NCBI RefSeq assembly: GCF_000709345.1
Contig: NZ_KL448323.1
Span: forward strand, 1 to 64,000
DNA length: 64,000 nt
From: Polaromonas glacialis
Lineage (GTDB): Bacteria > Pseudomonadota > Gammaproteobacteria > Burkholderiales > Burkholderiaceae_C
Direction: 5' to 3'
Positions 18,242-28,037 of this stretch are shown here, in pieces. Both the position numbers and the translations under genes were made by a program. Position 1 is the stretch's first letter; the number at the start of each line of letters is the position of its first letter. The notes below the pieces were generated by a model. It was not told where the DNA came from, made no database searches, and saw nothing but the letters and a program-made list of their open reading frames with translations.

Positions 18242-19045
18242 CTACGCAGTGGCCCGCGCGCGAATCGCCCATGCCCTGGCTGTCATCGGGATGGAGCCAT
18301 CGGCAAGCATGGGGACGCGCTCCCTGAGGCGTTCCTCCAGCCGCTTGCGTGCCGCGGCATCAAGCGACATGGCGTAGGCCGGTGCGGCCCCCTGGCCGCC
18401 CAGGAATGGCTGCCAGTAGTCGTCAAAATTCGCAAACGGCGTGGCGATGTCGATAGCCGTGACCTCGATATGTTCGAGCCCTGCACGGGTAAAAAGTCCG
18501 GTCAGGGCTTCGGGCCGGCACAGGGGGAAGCGTTTTCCCTCGTCGAGCTTGAGGGCGCCGGCTTCTTGTGAGACAGCGGCATCCCAGAAAAACTGCATCA
18601 GTTCCATCTTGTCCGTGTAGTCCCAGACGTAGGCGCCAATGATTCCCTCCTGGTGCGTGACCCTTTTCATTTCGGCCAGTGCAGCCGCCTGGTCTGGAAC
18701 GAAGTTGAGCACCAGCCCTGACACCGTCACATCAACCGAGCCATCGTCCAGGGGCAGGGCGGTCGCGTTGCCGCAATGAAACGTTGCCCGGCTGCCGATC
18801 TGCCGACGCGCGGACGCCAGAAACCCCTGCGAAGGATCAACCCCATCGAGCGACGAGGGCGCGCAGGCTTGCACAATGGCAGCGCAGAGGGCGCCTGTGC
18901 CGCAGCCGATGTCCAGCCATCGGCGGCCAGCCGGAACGTCCAGCCAGTCCAGAAACAAGGGCGCGACCTTGCGGCTCCACCGGCCGACATAGCGCTCATA
19001 GGGATCGCCGCGCTCCCACGTATCGGGCACTTGCTTCGGGTGCAT
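18242..19045 (-). CDS. Class I SAM-dependent methyltransferase
   Basis: 267 residues from the ATG at 19045 (GGAG 9 bases upstream). The SAM-binding motif is RRWLDIGCGTGALCAAIVQ near residue 46; VDPSQGFLASARRQ (motif II), GNATALPLDDGSVDVTVSGLVLNFVPD (motif III) and EMKRVTHQEGIIGAYVWDY follow. Methyltransferase_11/UbiE-like. The substrate is unknown. It is divergent from greB across about 210 bases. Confidence 0.85.
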   Translation of the reverse strand: MHPKQVPDTWERGDPYERYVGRWSRKVAPLFLDWLDVPAGRRWLDIGCGTGALCAAIVQACAPSSLDGVDPSQGFLASARRQIGSRATFHCGNATALPLDDGSVDVTVSGLVLNFVPDQAAALAEMKRVTHQEGIIGAYVWDYTDKMELMQFFWDAAVSQEAGALKLDEGKRFPLCRPEALTGLFTRAGLEHIEVTAIDIATPFANFDDYWQPFLGGQGAAPAYAMSLDAAARKRLEERLRERVPMLADGSIPMTARAWAIRARATA

Positions 19046-19255
19046 GGAAAAACTCCTTTCCGAATCAGCCAATGCCACCATGATGCATGCGCCTGCCCCG
19101 TTTTTTACGCCAGTCCATCCTTCCACATGTTTCAAAAGTTTTTCGCTGCCGGGCCCATAAAGGGAAAAACCGGCAACGAAAGTTGCAGGCTTTTTCGTTT
19201 GGCACCGTTCGCCACGGGCAAAGTTGGCGCGCGCGAATGCTATTCTGGCGCCAGC

Positions 19256-19828
19256 ATGAACAAAGCATTCACCAAAGAATCCGATGCGGACGACGAGGAC
19301 GAACTGCCCGTTCCCAGCCAGCCGGCCAGCGGAAAGAACTACATCACGCCTCAGGGCTATGCGCGTTTGCGGGAGGAGTTGTTCGACCTGATCGACAACG
19401 AGCGGCCCAAGGTTGTCGATATCGTCCACTGGGCGGCAAGCAACGGCGACCGGTCGGAAAACGGCGATTACCTGTACGGCAAGAAACGCCTTCGGGAGAT
19501 TGACCGGCGCATCCGCTTTTTGACGCAGCGGCTGGAAATCGCTGAAATCAGCGACCCCGGCCTTCACCACGGCAACGACCAGGTGTTTTTTGGCGCCACG
19601 GTCACCTACGCCGATGAGGAAGGGCTCGAAAGAACCGTGACCATTCTCGGCATTGACGAAGCCGTCAGTGCCATGGGGCAGATCAGCTGGATTTCGCCCG
19701 TGGCCCGCGCGTTGCTGAAAGCGCGCACAGGCGACGAAGTGAGCCTGGTCACGCCCCAGGGAACGCAGTTGCTGGAAGTGCTGAAGGTGGCCTATCCCGA
19801 GGCCGGCGCGGCGGCCGGGCCAGCCTGA
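19256..19828 (+). CDS. greB: Transcript cleavage factor GreB
   Basis: 190 residues from the ATG at 19256. An acidic 25-residue leader precedes the Gre coiled-coil (YITPQGYARLREELFDLIDNERPKVVDIVHWAASNGDRSENGDY), whose tip holds the acidic residues that stimulate RNA polymerase cleavage, followed by the GreB-type YLYGKKRLREIDRRIRFL. The C-terminal FKBP-like domain ends with TPQGTQLLEVLKVAYPE. It rescues backtracked RNA polymerase. Convergent with spoT. Confidence 0.95.
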   Translation: MNKAFTKESDADDEDELPVPSQPASGKNYITPQGYARLREELFDLIDNERPKVVDIVHWAASNGDRSENGDYLYGKKRLREIDRRIRFLTQRLEIAEISDPGLHHGNDQVFFGATVTYADEEGLERTVTILGIDEAVSAMGQISWISPVARALLKARTGDEVSLVTPQGTQLLEVLKVAYPEAGAAAGPA

Positions 19829-19862
19829 TCGGTTCAATCCACGAAAGCCAAGGCCACGCTTT

Positions 19863-22109
19863 TCAGGCGCTGGCCTTGAAGCGCTGAACCCGAAGCACCG
19901 ACGGAGTGCGCCTGACATTGCGCATCGCAGCGGCCAGGTGAACGCGGTCGCGCACCGCCACGCTGAACCTCAGGTCGGTGGCTCCGTTGGCCGGTTCATG
20001 GCCCATGTCCACATGGGTGATGTCCACCTCGGCACCGGCAAGCGCGGCGGCCACCTTGGCCAGCACGCCCTTGCCATTGGAAACCGTGACCATGAGATTG
20101 GTTTCAAACGTTCTGGTGGGCTCGTCTGACCAGTCCACGGCAATGAAGCGTTCAATGTCGCGTTGCTGCAGGCGCTTGGCCACTGCGCAGTCCTCGGTGT
20201 GCACGAACAGGCCCTCGCCCCGCCCGAGGTAACCCACGATGGTGTCGCCGGGAATCGGGCTGCAGCATCGGGCAAACTGGACCGAGCTTTTCTCGCTGCC
20301 ATCGAGCACCAGGCCGCCTTGCGAGATGGATTCGTGCGGAATGTAGCGTTCCCGGCTCATCAGCAAGGCATCGGGTTTCTCGCCTTTCTCAGCCAGAAAC
20401 GAGACGATGCGCTTGGCGATCATGCTGGCAATGCGCTTGCCCATGCCGATGTCGGTCAGCAACTCGGCGCGCGAACGGTTGCCGGTGAAGCGAAGGATTT
20501 TCTCCCAGGTCGCGTGGTGGGCGTCGTCGTCTTCCGAAAGACGCTGCCGGTCGATGCCCTCGGCACGTAGCGCCTGGGCAAGCATTTTTTCACCGAGTTC
20601 CTGTGATTCGGTGATGGCCATGCTCTTGAGGTGATGGCGTATTTTTGAACGTGCCTTGCCGGTTCGGACAAACCCCAGCCAGGCAGGATTCGGCGTGGAA
20701 ACCGGCGCGGTGATGATTTCGATGACATCGCCGTTCAGCAGTTCGGTGCGCAGCGGAACCTGTTCGCCGTTGACCTTGGCGGCAATTGCATGGTGGCCCA
20801 CATCGCTGTGAATGGCATAGGCAAAGTCCACAATCGTGGCGCCGCGCGGCATCGCCATGATCTGGCTCTTGGGGGTGAAGACGTAGACCGCCTCGGGGAA
20901 CAGGTCGATCTTGACGTGGTCCCAGAACTCGGCTGCGTCATGGGTTTCATTCTGGATGTCGAGCAGCGACTGCAGCCATTTGGTTCCCAGACGCTGCGAC
21001 GTGTCGCTGTTCGGATCGGACGCCTTGTACAGCCAGTGGGCCGCCACGCCTGCCTCGGCCACCACATGCATCGCATCGGTGCGCATCTGGAACTCGATGT
21101 TGGTTCCGAACGGGCCGACCAGTGTGGTGTGCAGCGACTGGTAGCCGTTGACCTTGGGAATGGCGATGTAGTCCTTGAACTTTCCCGGCAAGGGCTTGTA
21201 GAGCTGGTGCAGGATGCCCATGGCGCTGTAGCAGGCGGTCACATCGTTCACGATGACCCGGAAACCATACAGGTCGGTCACCTGTGCAAAAGACAAATGC
21301 TTTTGATCCATCTTGTGATAGATGGAATAAAGCGTTTTTTCGCGGCCATAAATCCGGACAGGAATCTGCGCGGTGGCAAATGCAGCCTCGACTTCAGATT
21401 GCACCCGCTTGATCACGTCGCGTCGGCGTCCGCGCGCCCGTGTCAGGGCCTTGGACAAAATGGCATAGCGCCACGGATGCAGGTGCTGGAACGACCGGTC
21501 CTGCAGTTCGCGGTAGGTCGAGTTCAGGCCCAGGCGGTGCGCAATCGGGGCGTAGATGTCCAGCGTTTCGCTGGAAATCCGTTTCCACTTCGTGCGCGGC
21601 GCGTCGCCAAGCGTTCGCATGTTGTGGATGCGGTCCGCCAGCTTGATCAAGATGACCCGCACATCGCGCGCCATGGCCAGCAGCATCTTGCGGAAAGACT
21701 CCGCCTGGTTTTCTTCGCGGGTGTTGAATTCGAGTTTTTCCAGCTTCGTCAGCCCATCGACCAGATCGGCCACCGGCGCGCCAAAGCGCTCGATCAGCTC
21801 GGGCTTGCTGACATCGCAGTCTTCCATCGCGTCGTGTAGCAGCGCCGCCATCAGGGCTTGCGCATCGAGTTTCCATTCGGCGCACTGCTGGGCCACGGCA
21901 ATCGGATGCGTGATGTAGGGCTCGCCGCTGTTCCTCAATTGCCCCAGGTGGGCCTCGTCGGCAAAGCGGTAGGCCTGCCGGACATTTTCTATGTCGGCGG
22001 CGTTCAAGTAGTCGAGTTTGGCGGTCAGGGCCGCAAAACTTGCCGCCGCCGCATTGGCTGCGGCAGGTGTCGGCTTGTGGGGAACGGCGGTGGTCGGCAT
22101 GGCGTTCAT
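19863..22109 (-). CDS. spoT: Bifunctional (p)ppGpp synthetase/hydrolase
   Basis: 748 residues in the standard order: HD hydrolase domain (YITHPIAVAQQC ... ALLHDAMEDC near 90, KLADRIHNMRTL), synthetase domain (YGREKTLYSIYHKM, DLYGFRVIVNDVTACYSAMG, KFKDYIAIPKVNGYQSLHTT, EFQMRTDAMH), TGS domain (VYVFTPKSQIMAMPRGATIVDFAYAIH) and a C-terminal ACT domain. Both catalytic halves keep their key residues, as expected for the stringent-response enzyme. It lies downstream of rpoZ on the same strand, separated by a terminator hairpin. Confidence 0.96.
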   Translation of the reverse strand: MNAMPTTAVPHKPTPAAANAAAASFAALTAKLDYLNAADIENVRQAYRFADEAHLGQLRNSGEPYITHPIAVAQQCAEWKLDAQALMAALLHDAMEDCDVSKPELIERFGAPVADLVDGLTKLEKLEFNTREENQAESFRKMLLAMARDVRVILIKLADRIHNMRTLGDAPRTKWKRISSETLDIYAPIAHRLGLNSTYRELQDRSFQHLHPWRYAILSKALTRARGRRRDVIKRVQSEVEAAFATAQIPVRIYGREKTLYSIYHKMDQKHLSFAQVTDLYGFRVIVNDVTACYSAMGILHQLYKPLPGKFKDYIAIPKVNGYQSLHTTLVGPFGTNIEFQMRTDAMHVVAEAGVAAHWLYKASDPNSDTSQRLGTKWLQSLLDIQNETHDAAEFWDHVKIDLFPEAVYVFTPKSQIMAMPRGATIVDFAYAIHSDVGHHAIAAKVNGEQVPLRTELLNGDVIEIITAPVSTPNPAWLGFVRTGKARSKIRHHLKSMAITESQELGEKMLAQALRAEGIDRQRLSEDDDAHHATWEKILRFTGNRSRAELLTDIGMGKRIASMIAKRIVSFLAEKGEKPDALLMSRERYIPHESISQGGLVLDGSEKSSVQFARCCSPIPGDTIVGYLGRGEGLFVHTEDCAVAKRLQQRDIERFIAVDWSDEPTRTFETNLMVTVSNGKGVLAKVAAALAGAEVDITHVDMGHEPANGATDLRFSVAVRDRVHLAAAMRNVRRTPSVLRVQRFKASA

Positions 22110-22174
22110 ATCCCCGACTGTAACGCCAGCTGAATAAAGACGATGAAAAATGGCTTTGGAAAGCTTTCAAAATG

Positions 22175-22202
22175 AAAAAAGCACCTGTCAAGGTGCTTTT
22201 TT
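22175..22202. terminator. Bidirectional rho-independent terminator between rpoZ and spoT
   Basis: AAAAAAGCACC and GGTGCTTTTTT flank a 6-base loop, giving a stem with U-runs on both strands. On the minus strand it follows rpoZ and precedes spoT by about 65 bases, so spoT transcription either reads through or begins downstream. Confidence 0.8.
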
Positions 22203-22218
22203 CATGAATTTGGCAGTT

Positions 22219-22422
22219 CTAGTTGGGGACTTTTTTCAGCATCTCCAGGCCAACCTTGCCTGCGGCGATTTCCCGCAGGGCGGTGACGCCGGGCTTGTTC
22301 TTGCTTTCGATCCTGGCGGCATGGCCCTGGCTGAGCATGCGGGCGCGGTAGGTGGCGGCCAGAACCAGCTGGAAGCGGTTCGGGATTTTTTCAAGGCAGT
22401 CTTCAACGGTAATGCGGGCCAT
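22219..22422 (-). CDS. rpoZ: RNA polymerase omega subunit
   Basis: 67 residues, [20 protein letters not shown] ..., with the conserved RARML and [17 protein letters not shown] segments. Binds the beta-prime subunit and helps RNA polymerase respond to ppGpp, which fits its place between gmk and spoT, the usual proteobacterial order. Confidence 0.97.
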   Translation of the reverse strand: MARITVEDCLEKIPNRFQLVLAATYRARMLSQGHAARIESKNKPGVTALREIAAGKVGLEMLKKVPN

Positions 22423-22461
22423 GGTGTTCTTTCAGGTGATCGTTGACTTGGTGACGTTTAT

Positions 22462-23082
22462 TTAGGGAATTTGAAGCGCCATGAAAGTCTCGGCTCTGGC
22501 GCGTCGCTGGGCCGAATATTTCAGCCGCTGGGCATGCACAATGGTTTTCAAGTCGAAAACTGCCCGCTCAAACAACTCATTAATTATAACGAAGTCGAAT
22601 CTTTGCGCCTGTGCCATCTCCACGGCAGCGTTCTGGAGCCGCAGTTCGATAACCTGCGCACTGTCTTCGCCGCGTCGCTGCAGGCGCGAGCGCAGTTCTT
22701 CCCAGCTGGGCGGAAGAATGAAGATCAGGACCGCGTTGGCAAAAATCTGCTTGATGTTGATGGCGCCCTGGAAATCGATTTCCAGGATCACGTCGGCGCC
22801 ATGCGCCACCCGTTCCTCGATGGTGTGGCGCGACGTGCCGTAGCGGTGGCCGTGGACATGCGCCCATTCCAGGAAGGCGTCGCGCGTCACCATGCCGTCA
22901 AACTCTTCGGGCGAGAGAAAAAAGTATTCCCTGCCGTGCTTTTCCTGTCCGCGTGGCGGGCGGGTGGTATGCGAAACCGCAGGCTGGATGGCCGAATCGA
23001 GTTCCATCAAGGCTTTGACCAGGCTGGATTTTCCAGCCCCGCTGGGGGCGGCTACAACAAAGAGATTTCCGGGATAGTCCAT
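22462..23082 (-). CDS. gmk: Guanylate kinase
   Basis: 206 residues. P-loop [16 protein letters not shown] at residue 8, GMP-binding [21 protein letters not shown] near 37, [16 protein letters not shown] near 98, [22 protein letters not shown] near 118. Phosphorylates GMP to GDP. Short spacing to rpoZ (39 bases) suggests co-transcription. Confidence 0.97.
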   Translation of the reverse strand: MDYPGNLFVVAAPSGAGKSSLVKALMELDSAIQPAVSHTTRPPRGQEKHGREYFFLSPEEFDGMVTRDAFLEWAHVHGHRYGTSRHTIEERVAHGADVILEIDFQGAINIKQIFANAVLIFILPPSWEELRSRLQRRGEDSAQVIELRLQNAAVEMAQAQRFDFVIINELFERAVFDLKTIVHAQRLKYSAQRRARAETFMALQIP

Positions 23083-23135
23083 ACTTGGCGAGCGATGTTT
23101 GCTATTGATTTAGAAGTTATAGAAAGCGTGCGGTC

Positions 23136-24053
23136 TTATTCGATGTTCTGCACCTGCTCGCGAATCTGCTCGATCAGCACCTTCATGTCGACCGACACGC
23201 GCGTCAGTTCCAGCGATGCCGATTTGGAGCCCAGGGTGTTGGCCTCGCGGTGCAGTTCCTGAATCAGGAAATCCAGTCGCTTGCCCAGTTCGCCGCCACT
23301 GGCCAGCAGGCGGTCGATTTCATCGAGGTGCGATGCCAGGCGGGTGATTTCCTCTGCCACGTCAATCCGGATGGCAAACGCGGTCGCCTCGGTCAGCGCC
23401 CGGTCCTCGGCTATTTCCGGCAGCACGCTGCTGCTGCCCAGCTTCAGCGCTTCTTTCCAGCGTTCCAGAAAACGGTTTTTTTGCTGCTCGACCAGTTTGG
23501 GAACCATGGGTACGGCGGATTCGGCCAATACCCGCAGTTGCGCGGTGCGATCCAGCAGCATGAGGCTCAGGCGGGCGCCTTCCCGCTCACGCGCAGCCAT
23601 CAACTCATGCACCGCCTGTCGGGCAGTCTGCAGCAATTCCTCGCTGTAGTCGTGCGGCTTTTTATCTTCGTTCGTGGCAATGCGCAGCACATCGGCCACG
23701 CTGAGCGGCGCAGCCTGCGGCAGCCAGGACTTGATGCTGTCTTCGAGCGAACCGAGCCGCTGCAGCGTGGCCGGAGACGGCGCGCGCAGGCTGCTGGCCG
23801 CCGTGCTTTCAAGCGAGACGCGCACCTCGACCTTGCCGCGCTTGAGTTTGCTGGTCAGCAACTCGCGCAGCGCCGGTTCGGCCTGGCGCAGTTCATCGGG
23901 CAGGCGAAAAGCCAGGTCCAGAAAGCGGCTGTTGACGGAACGGATTTCAATGCCCAGCCGGGAACTGCTGTCGCGCGACGGTTCGGTTTCAAGGGCCGTT
24001 TGCGCGGTGCTGGACTGCAGGCTTGCATAGCCCGTCATGCTGTAAACTGACAT
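23136..24053 (-). CDS. yicC: YicC family endoribonuclease
   Basis: 305 residues. The N-terminus MSVYSMTGYASLQ and EIRSVNSRFLDLAFRLPDELR are diagnostic; the C-terminal half shows DVAEEITRLASHLDEIDRL and GKRLDFLIQELHREANTLGSKS. The family cleaves RNA and has been linked to small-RNA turnover. Upstream of gmk as in many proteobacteria. Divergent from the kinase gene at 24122. Confidence 0.93.
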   Translation of the reverse strand: MSVYSMTGYASLQSSTAQTALETEPSRDSSSRLGIEIRSVNSRFLDLAFRLPDELRQAEPALRELLTSKLKRGKVEVRVSLESTAASSLRAPSPATLQRLGSLEDSIKSWLPQAAPLSVADVLRIATNEDKKPHDYSEELLQTARQAVHELMAAREREGARLSLMLLDRTAQLRVLAESAVPMVPKLVEQQKNRFLERWKEALKLGSSSVLPEIAEDRALTEATAFAIRIDVAEEITRLASHLDEIDRLLASGGELGKRLDFLIQELHREANTLGSKSASLELTRVSVDMKVLIEQIREQVQNIE

Positions 24054-24121
24054 TCGCTTTCTACGCCTTACTAAAGAGAAAAGAGACTGGGCGAACTTTT
24101 ACCCAGCCCACCAGAGAATTT

Positions 24122-25129
24122 ATGTCAAAGGTCAAGCCTTCACCCCTGCCGCCTGACACCATGATCGGGGGCTATCGCATTGAACGAAAACTCTCGGCCG
24201 GTGGATTCGGTGTAGTTTACTTGGCCGTTGACAGCGGGGGCCAGCAGTTTGCCATCAAGGAGTACCTGCCGTCCTCCCTGGCCAGCCGCGCCGCCGGCGA
24301 ATTGCTGCCGCAGGTACTGCCCGAAAAACTTTCGCTCTACCGCCTGGGCCTGAAGAGTTTTTTCGAGGAAGGCCGTTCGCTGGCCCAGATTTCGCACGGC
24401 TCGGTGGTCAGCGTGCTGAACTTCTTTCGTGAGAATGAAACCGTCTACATGGTCATGAACTATCTGGAGGGGGGAACCCTGCAGGACTTCATCATCACGG
24501 CGCGCGACCTGAAAAATTCCAAGGTGTTTCGCGAGTCAACCATTCGCTCGTTGTTCGACGAAATCCTGCGCGGGCTGCGCATCGTGCATCAGCACAAGAT
24601 GCTGCACCTGGACATCAAGCCGGCCAACATCTTCATCACCGACGACAACCGGGCAGTGATGATTGACTTTGGCGCGGCCAGAGAGGTGCTGAGCAAGGAG
24701 GGCAACTTCATCCGGCCCATGTACACGCCCGGCTTTGCAGCGCCCGAAATGTACCGGCGCGACTCGTCCATGGGGCCCTGGACCGACATCTATGCAATAG
24801 GCGCCTGCATCTACGCCAGCATGCAGGGCTATCCGCCCAACGACGCGCCGCAGCGGATTGAAAAAGACCGGCTGTCGCTGGCCTTGTCCAGGCTGCGTGG
24901 CGTTTATTCGGACAACCTGATCGAGGTCGTCCAGTGGTGCATGGCGCTCGACCCGCTGGCCCGGCCGCAATCGGTGTTTGCCCTGCAAAAGGAACTGAGC
25001 CGTGAAAGCGCGCGCCGCTACACCAAGCTCACGGTCGGCGAACGGGTCCGGCTGCAGTTTGACAGCGTGGTGTCCGACACCAAGAAAACAGCGCGCAAGG
25101 CCAATGTGCCGGGAACCCGGTTCAAATGA
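24122..25129 (+). CDS. Bacterial Ser/Thr protein kinase (Hanks type)
   Basis: 335 residues from the ATG at 24122. Glycine loop KLSAGGFGVVYLAVD near residue 25, catalytic Lys in FAIKEYLPS near 48, HRD-equivalent LHLDIKPANIF near 160 (HLD rather than HRD), DFGAAR near 185 and PGFAAPEMY in the activation segment. It ends about 60 residues after the kinase fold with no membrane segment, so it is cytosolic. Its TGA overlaps the ATG of the PP2C gene (ATGA). Confidence 0.92.
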   Translation: MSKVKPSPLPPDTMIGGYRIERKLSAGGFGVVYLAVDSGGQQFAIKEYLPSSLASRAAGELLPQVLPEKLSLYRLGLKSFFEEGRSLAQISHGSVVSVLNFFRENETVYMVMNYLEGGTLQDFIITARDLKNSKVFRESTIRSLFDEILRGLRIVHQHKMLHLDIKPANIFITDDNRAVMIDFGAAREVLSKEGNFIRPMYTPGFAAPEMYRRDSSMGPWTDIYAIGACIYASMQGYPPNDAPQRIEKDRLSLALSRLRGVYSDNLIEVVQWCMALDPLARPQSVFALQKELSRESARRYTKLTVGERVRLQFDSVVSDTKKTARKANVPGTRFK

Positions 25130-26028
25130 AATTTTCGGTTTTTCAGCTCAGCCGTAGCGGCGGCCGGGCCATGAACGAAGACCGCATGGGCTACTGCTAT
25201 ACCCGCGAGTCTGGCCTGTTTGTGCTGGCCGACGGCATGGGCGGACATCCTGAAGGCGAAGTTGCCGCCCAGTTCGCGCTCGACACGATTTCGGCCCTGT
25301 ACCAGAAGGAGGCCAAGCCCCTGGTCAGCAATCCCGCTGGATTTCTTGCCGACGCGGCGCTGGCGGCGCATCACCGGATCATTCGCCATGCTTCCCAGAA
25401 AGGCATGCTTGACACCCCGCGAACCACGCTGGTGGCAGCGGTGGTGCAGGGCGCCAGTGCCACCTGGGTGCATTGCGGCGATTCGCGCCTGTACCTGGTG
25501 CGCGATGGCCAGTTGCTGCTGCGCACCCGGGACCATTCATTTCTTGAGCAGGAGCAGGCCGGGCTGAACGAATTCGAGCCCGTGAACCGCAACATCCTGT
25601 TCACCTGCCTGGGCTCGCCCGCCAGGCCAACACTGGAAATTGCGGGGCCGTTTGCCTTGCAGCAGGGCGACAGGCTGATGCTCTGCTCGGACGGTTTGTG
25701 GGGCAGCCTGAGCGATGCGCAGATCGTTGCGCAATTAAGCGGCCAGCGCGTTTCCGAGGCGGTCCCGGCCCTGGTGGAAAGCGCCTTGGTAGCCGGGGGA
25801 AAGCACAGCGACAACGTGACCGTGCTGGCCATGGAGTGGGAGACGCCCGATGAATTTGCGCCCACACGCTTCGGCGCTGCCGACAGCGCGATGGACGGCG
25901 GTTTCGCCTCTACCCTCGAAGCAGGAGGGGGCTTTGACACCGCCGACGACCTCGATGAAGCCATGATCGAGCGCTCGATTGCCGAAATCAACGCAGCCAT
26001 CCGCCGTTCGGGTGTCAGGAAAACCTGA
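25126..26028 (+). CDS. PP2C-family Ser/Thr protein phosphatase
   Basis: 300 residues. Metal-binding motifs of PP2C/Stp: GGRAMNEDRMGY near 10, VLADGMGGHPEGEVAA near 34, WVHCGDSRLYLVRDGQ near 112, LMLCSDGLWGSLSD near 182 and SDNVTVLAMEW near 227. About 65 acidic and low-complexity C-terminal residues follow. Its overlap with the kinase gene shows they form a reversible phosphorylation pair. The targets are not evident from the context. Confidence 0.92.
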   Translation: MKFSVFQLSRSGGRAMNEDRMGYCYTRESGLFVLADGMGGHPEGEVAAQFALDTISALYQKEAKPLVSNPAGFLADAALAAHHRIIRHASQKGMLDTPRTTLVAAVVQGASATWVHCGDSRLYLVRDGQLLLRTRDHSFLEQEQAGLNEFEPVNRNILFTCLGSPARPTLEIAGPFALQQGDRLMLCSDGLWGSLSDAQIVAQLSGQRVSEAVPALVESALVAGGKHSDNVTVLAMEWETPDEFAPTRFGAADSAMDGGFASTLEAGGGFDTADDLDEAMIERSIAEINAAIRRSGVRKT

Positions 26029-26130
26029 TCGGCGTTTTCGTTGCCGGCGTGGCGTTTTTTTCCAGGAAATGGATACGCTGCTCTGCCTGGCCAAAAGCAG
26101 CATCCGCGAACTTGTGGCATTGCATTAAAA

Positions 26131-26183
26131 TTCACTATTAAATTAATAGCTATTTACGCATGCCAGGTAAGCGCAAAAGCACT
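26131..26183. repeat. Interspersed repeat copy upstream of rdgB
   Basis: AAATTAATAGCTATTTACGC, then ATGCCAGGTAAGCGCAAAAG. One of the best-preserved copies, with an AT-rich left part and a GCGCAAAAGC end. It lies just before the rdgB start. Confidence 0.7.
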
Positions 26184-26191
26184 ATTTCATC

Positions 26192-26821
26192 ATGAAAATC
26201 GTTCTCGCATCCAACAACCAGGGCAAACTGGCCGAACTCCAGGCCATGCTGGAGCCGCTCGGCCTGGAACTGGTCAGGCAGTCCGATCTGGCCATCCCGG
26301 AGGCCGAAGAGCCATTTCGCACCTTTGTCGAAAATGCGCTCGCCAAGGCACGCCATGCATCACTCCTCAGCGGCCTGCCGGCGCTGGCCGATGACGCCGG
26401 CCTGTGCGTGGAAGCGTTTGGCGGACAGCCGGGCGTGGACACCGCGTTTTATGCCACGCAGTTTGGCTATGCCAAGGGCGACGACAACAACGTCAAGGCC
26501 TTGCTGGAACAAATGGCGCACCTGACGCAGCGCGAGCAACGGCGCGCCGCCCTGGTCAGCACGCTGGTTGCGGTGCGCTCGGCCGATGACCCCGAGCCGC
26601 TGATCGCCAGCGGGCGCGTGGCCGGCGAAATCGCCCTGGCGCCCGTCGGTGGCAACGGCTTTGGCTTTGACCCGGTGATGTTCGTTCCCGCGTTCGGCCA
26701 GACCTTTGCGCAACTGCCGGTCAGCGTGAAGAACGCCAACAGCCACCGCGGCAAGGCCATGCGGCAGATGATTGAATTGCTGCGTGAACGATGGCTGCCA
26801 ACCGGAATCACATCGCCATGA
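26192..26821 (+). CDS. rdgB: Non-canonical purine NTP pyrophosphatase (ITP/XTP)
   Basis: 209 residues. MKIVLASNNQGKLAELQAML is the family start; ALADDAGLCVEAFGGQPGVDTAFYA, NGFGFDPVMFVP and NSHRGKAMRQM follow. It removes dITP and XTP from nucleotide pools. Its TGA overlaps the ATG of hemW. Confidence 0.96.
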   Translation: MKIVLASNNQGKLAELQAMLEPLGLELVRQSDLAIPEAEEPFRTFVENALAKARHASLLSGLPALADDAGLCVEAFGGQPGVDTAFYATQFGYAKGDDNNVKALLEQMAHLTQREQRRAALVSTLVAVRSADDPEPLIASGRVAGEIALAPVGGNGFGFDPVMFVPAFGQTFAQLPVSVKNANSHRGKAMRQMIELLRERWLPTGITSP

Positions 26822-28020
26822 TCCCCTCCCTGACCCCACACGACGTTCAGCACTACATGCGCGCTGGCACGCTGCAACTGGCGGCCTTGCCGCCGCTGTC
26901 GCTGTATGTGCATTTGCCCTGGTGCATCAAAAAATGCCCGTACTGCGACTTCAATTCGCATGAAATGACTGGCGAGATGCCCGAGCAGCGCTACATCGAT
27001 GCACTCGTGGCCGACCTGGAGACGTCGCTGCCGCTGGTCTGGGGCCGCACGGTACACAGCATTTTCATCGGCGGCGGCACGCCCAGCCTGTTTTCGCCGC
27101 AGGCCATCGACCGCCTGCTGGGCGACATCCGCGCCCGGCTCAAGCTGACGGCCGACTGCGAAATCACCCTCGAAGCGAATCCCGGCACGTTTGAAAAAGA
27201 CCGCTTCAAGGCGTTTCGCAGCGCCGGGGTGAACCGCCTGTCGGTCGGCGTGCAGAGTTTCGACGATTCGCACCTGAAGGCGCTGGGCCGGGTTCACGAC
27301 CGCGCCCAGGCGATTGCGGCGGTCGAAGAGGCGGCGCAGGCCTTCGACACATTCAACCTCGACATCATGTACGCGCTGCCCGGCCAGACGCTGGAAAACC
27401 AGGCGCAGGACATGCGCCAGGCGCTGGCCATGGACCCACCCCACATCTCGATCTACCACCTGACGATCGAACCCAACACCTACTTCGCGAAGTTTCCGCC
27501 GGTGATTCCCGAGGAAGATACGGCCTACGCCATGCTCGACCAGATCACCGAAATGACCGAAGGCGCCGGGCTGCAGCGCTATGAAGTGTCGGCCTATGCT
27601 AAGCCCGGCCACCGCTGCTTTCAAAACACCAACTACTGGCAGTTCGGCGACTACCTGGGCATAGGCGCCGGCGCGCACAGCAAGCTCAGTTTTGCGCACC
27701 GGGTGGTGCGCCAGGTGCGTTACCGCGAACCCAAGCTCTACATGGACAAGGCGCTGGCCGGCCAGGCGGTGGCGCAGGAAACCGAGGTCAGCCGTGCCGA
27801 TCTGCCGTTTGAATTCATGCTCAACGCCTTGCGGCTGCGGGACGGCTTCAAGCTGCAAGACTTTACCGACAAGACCGGCCTGCCGTTCACCGCGATCCAG
27901 AAAGGGCTGGAAGAGGCCGAGCGCAAGGGGCTGATCGAGCGCGATTTTGTCCATGTCCGGCCGACCGAGCGCGGCTTTGATTTTTTGAACGACCTGCAAT
28001 CGCTTTTCCTGGCTGACTGA
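26818..28020 (+). CDS. hemW: Radical SAM heme chaperone HemW (HemN-like)
   Basis: 400 residues from the ATG at 26818, which overlaps the rdgB stop in ATGA; an upstream ATG at 26791 is less likely. The cluster motif is WCIKKCPYCDFNSH (CxxxCxxC) at about 28-41, then FIGGGTPSLFSPQAI and VGVQSFDD. HemW proteins carry this CxxxCxxC arrangement and lack the catalytic features of true coproporphyrinogen dehydrogenase, so a heme-insertion role is preferred. Confidence 0.9.
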   Translation: MIPSLTPHDVQHYMRAGTLQLAALPPLSLYVHLPWCIKKCPYCDFNSHEMTGEMPEQRYIDALVADLETSLPLVWGRTVHSIFIGGGTPSLFSPQAIDRLLGDIRARLKLTADCEITLEANPGTFEKDRFKAFRSAGVNRLSVGVQSFDDSHLKALGRVHDRAQAIAAVEEAAQAFDTFNLDIMYALPGQTLENQAQDMRQALAMDPPHISIYHLTIEPNTYFAKFPPVIPEEDTAYAMLDQITEMTEGAGLQRYEVSAYAKPGHRCFQNTNYWQFGDYLGIGAGAHSKLSFAHRVVRQVRYREPKLYMDKALAGQAVAQETEVSRADLPFEFMLNALRLRDGFKLQDFTDKTGLPFTAIQKGLEEAERKGLIERDFVHVRPTERGFDFLNDLQSLFLAD

Positions 28021-28037
28021 CCGGGCAACCACACACC

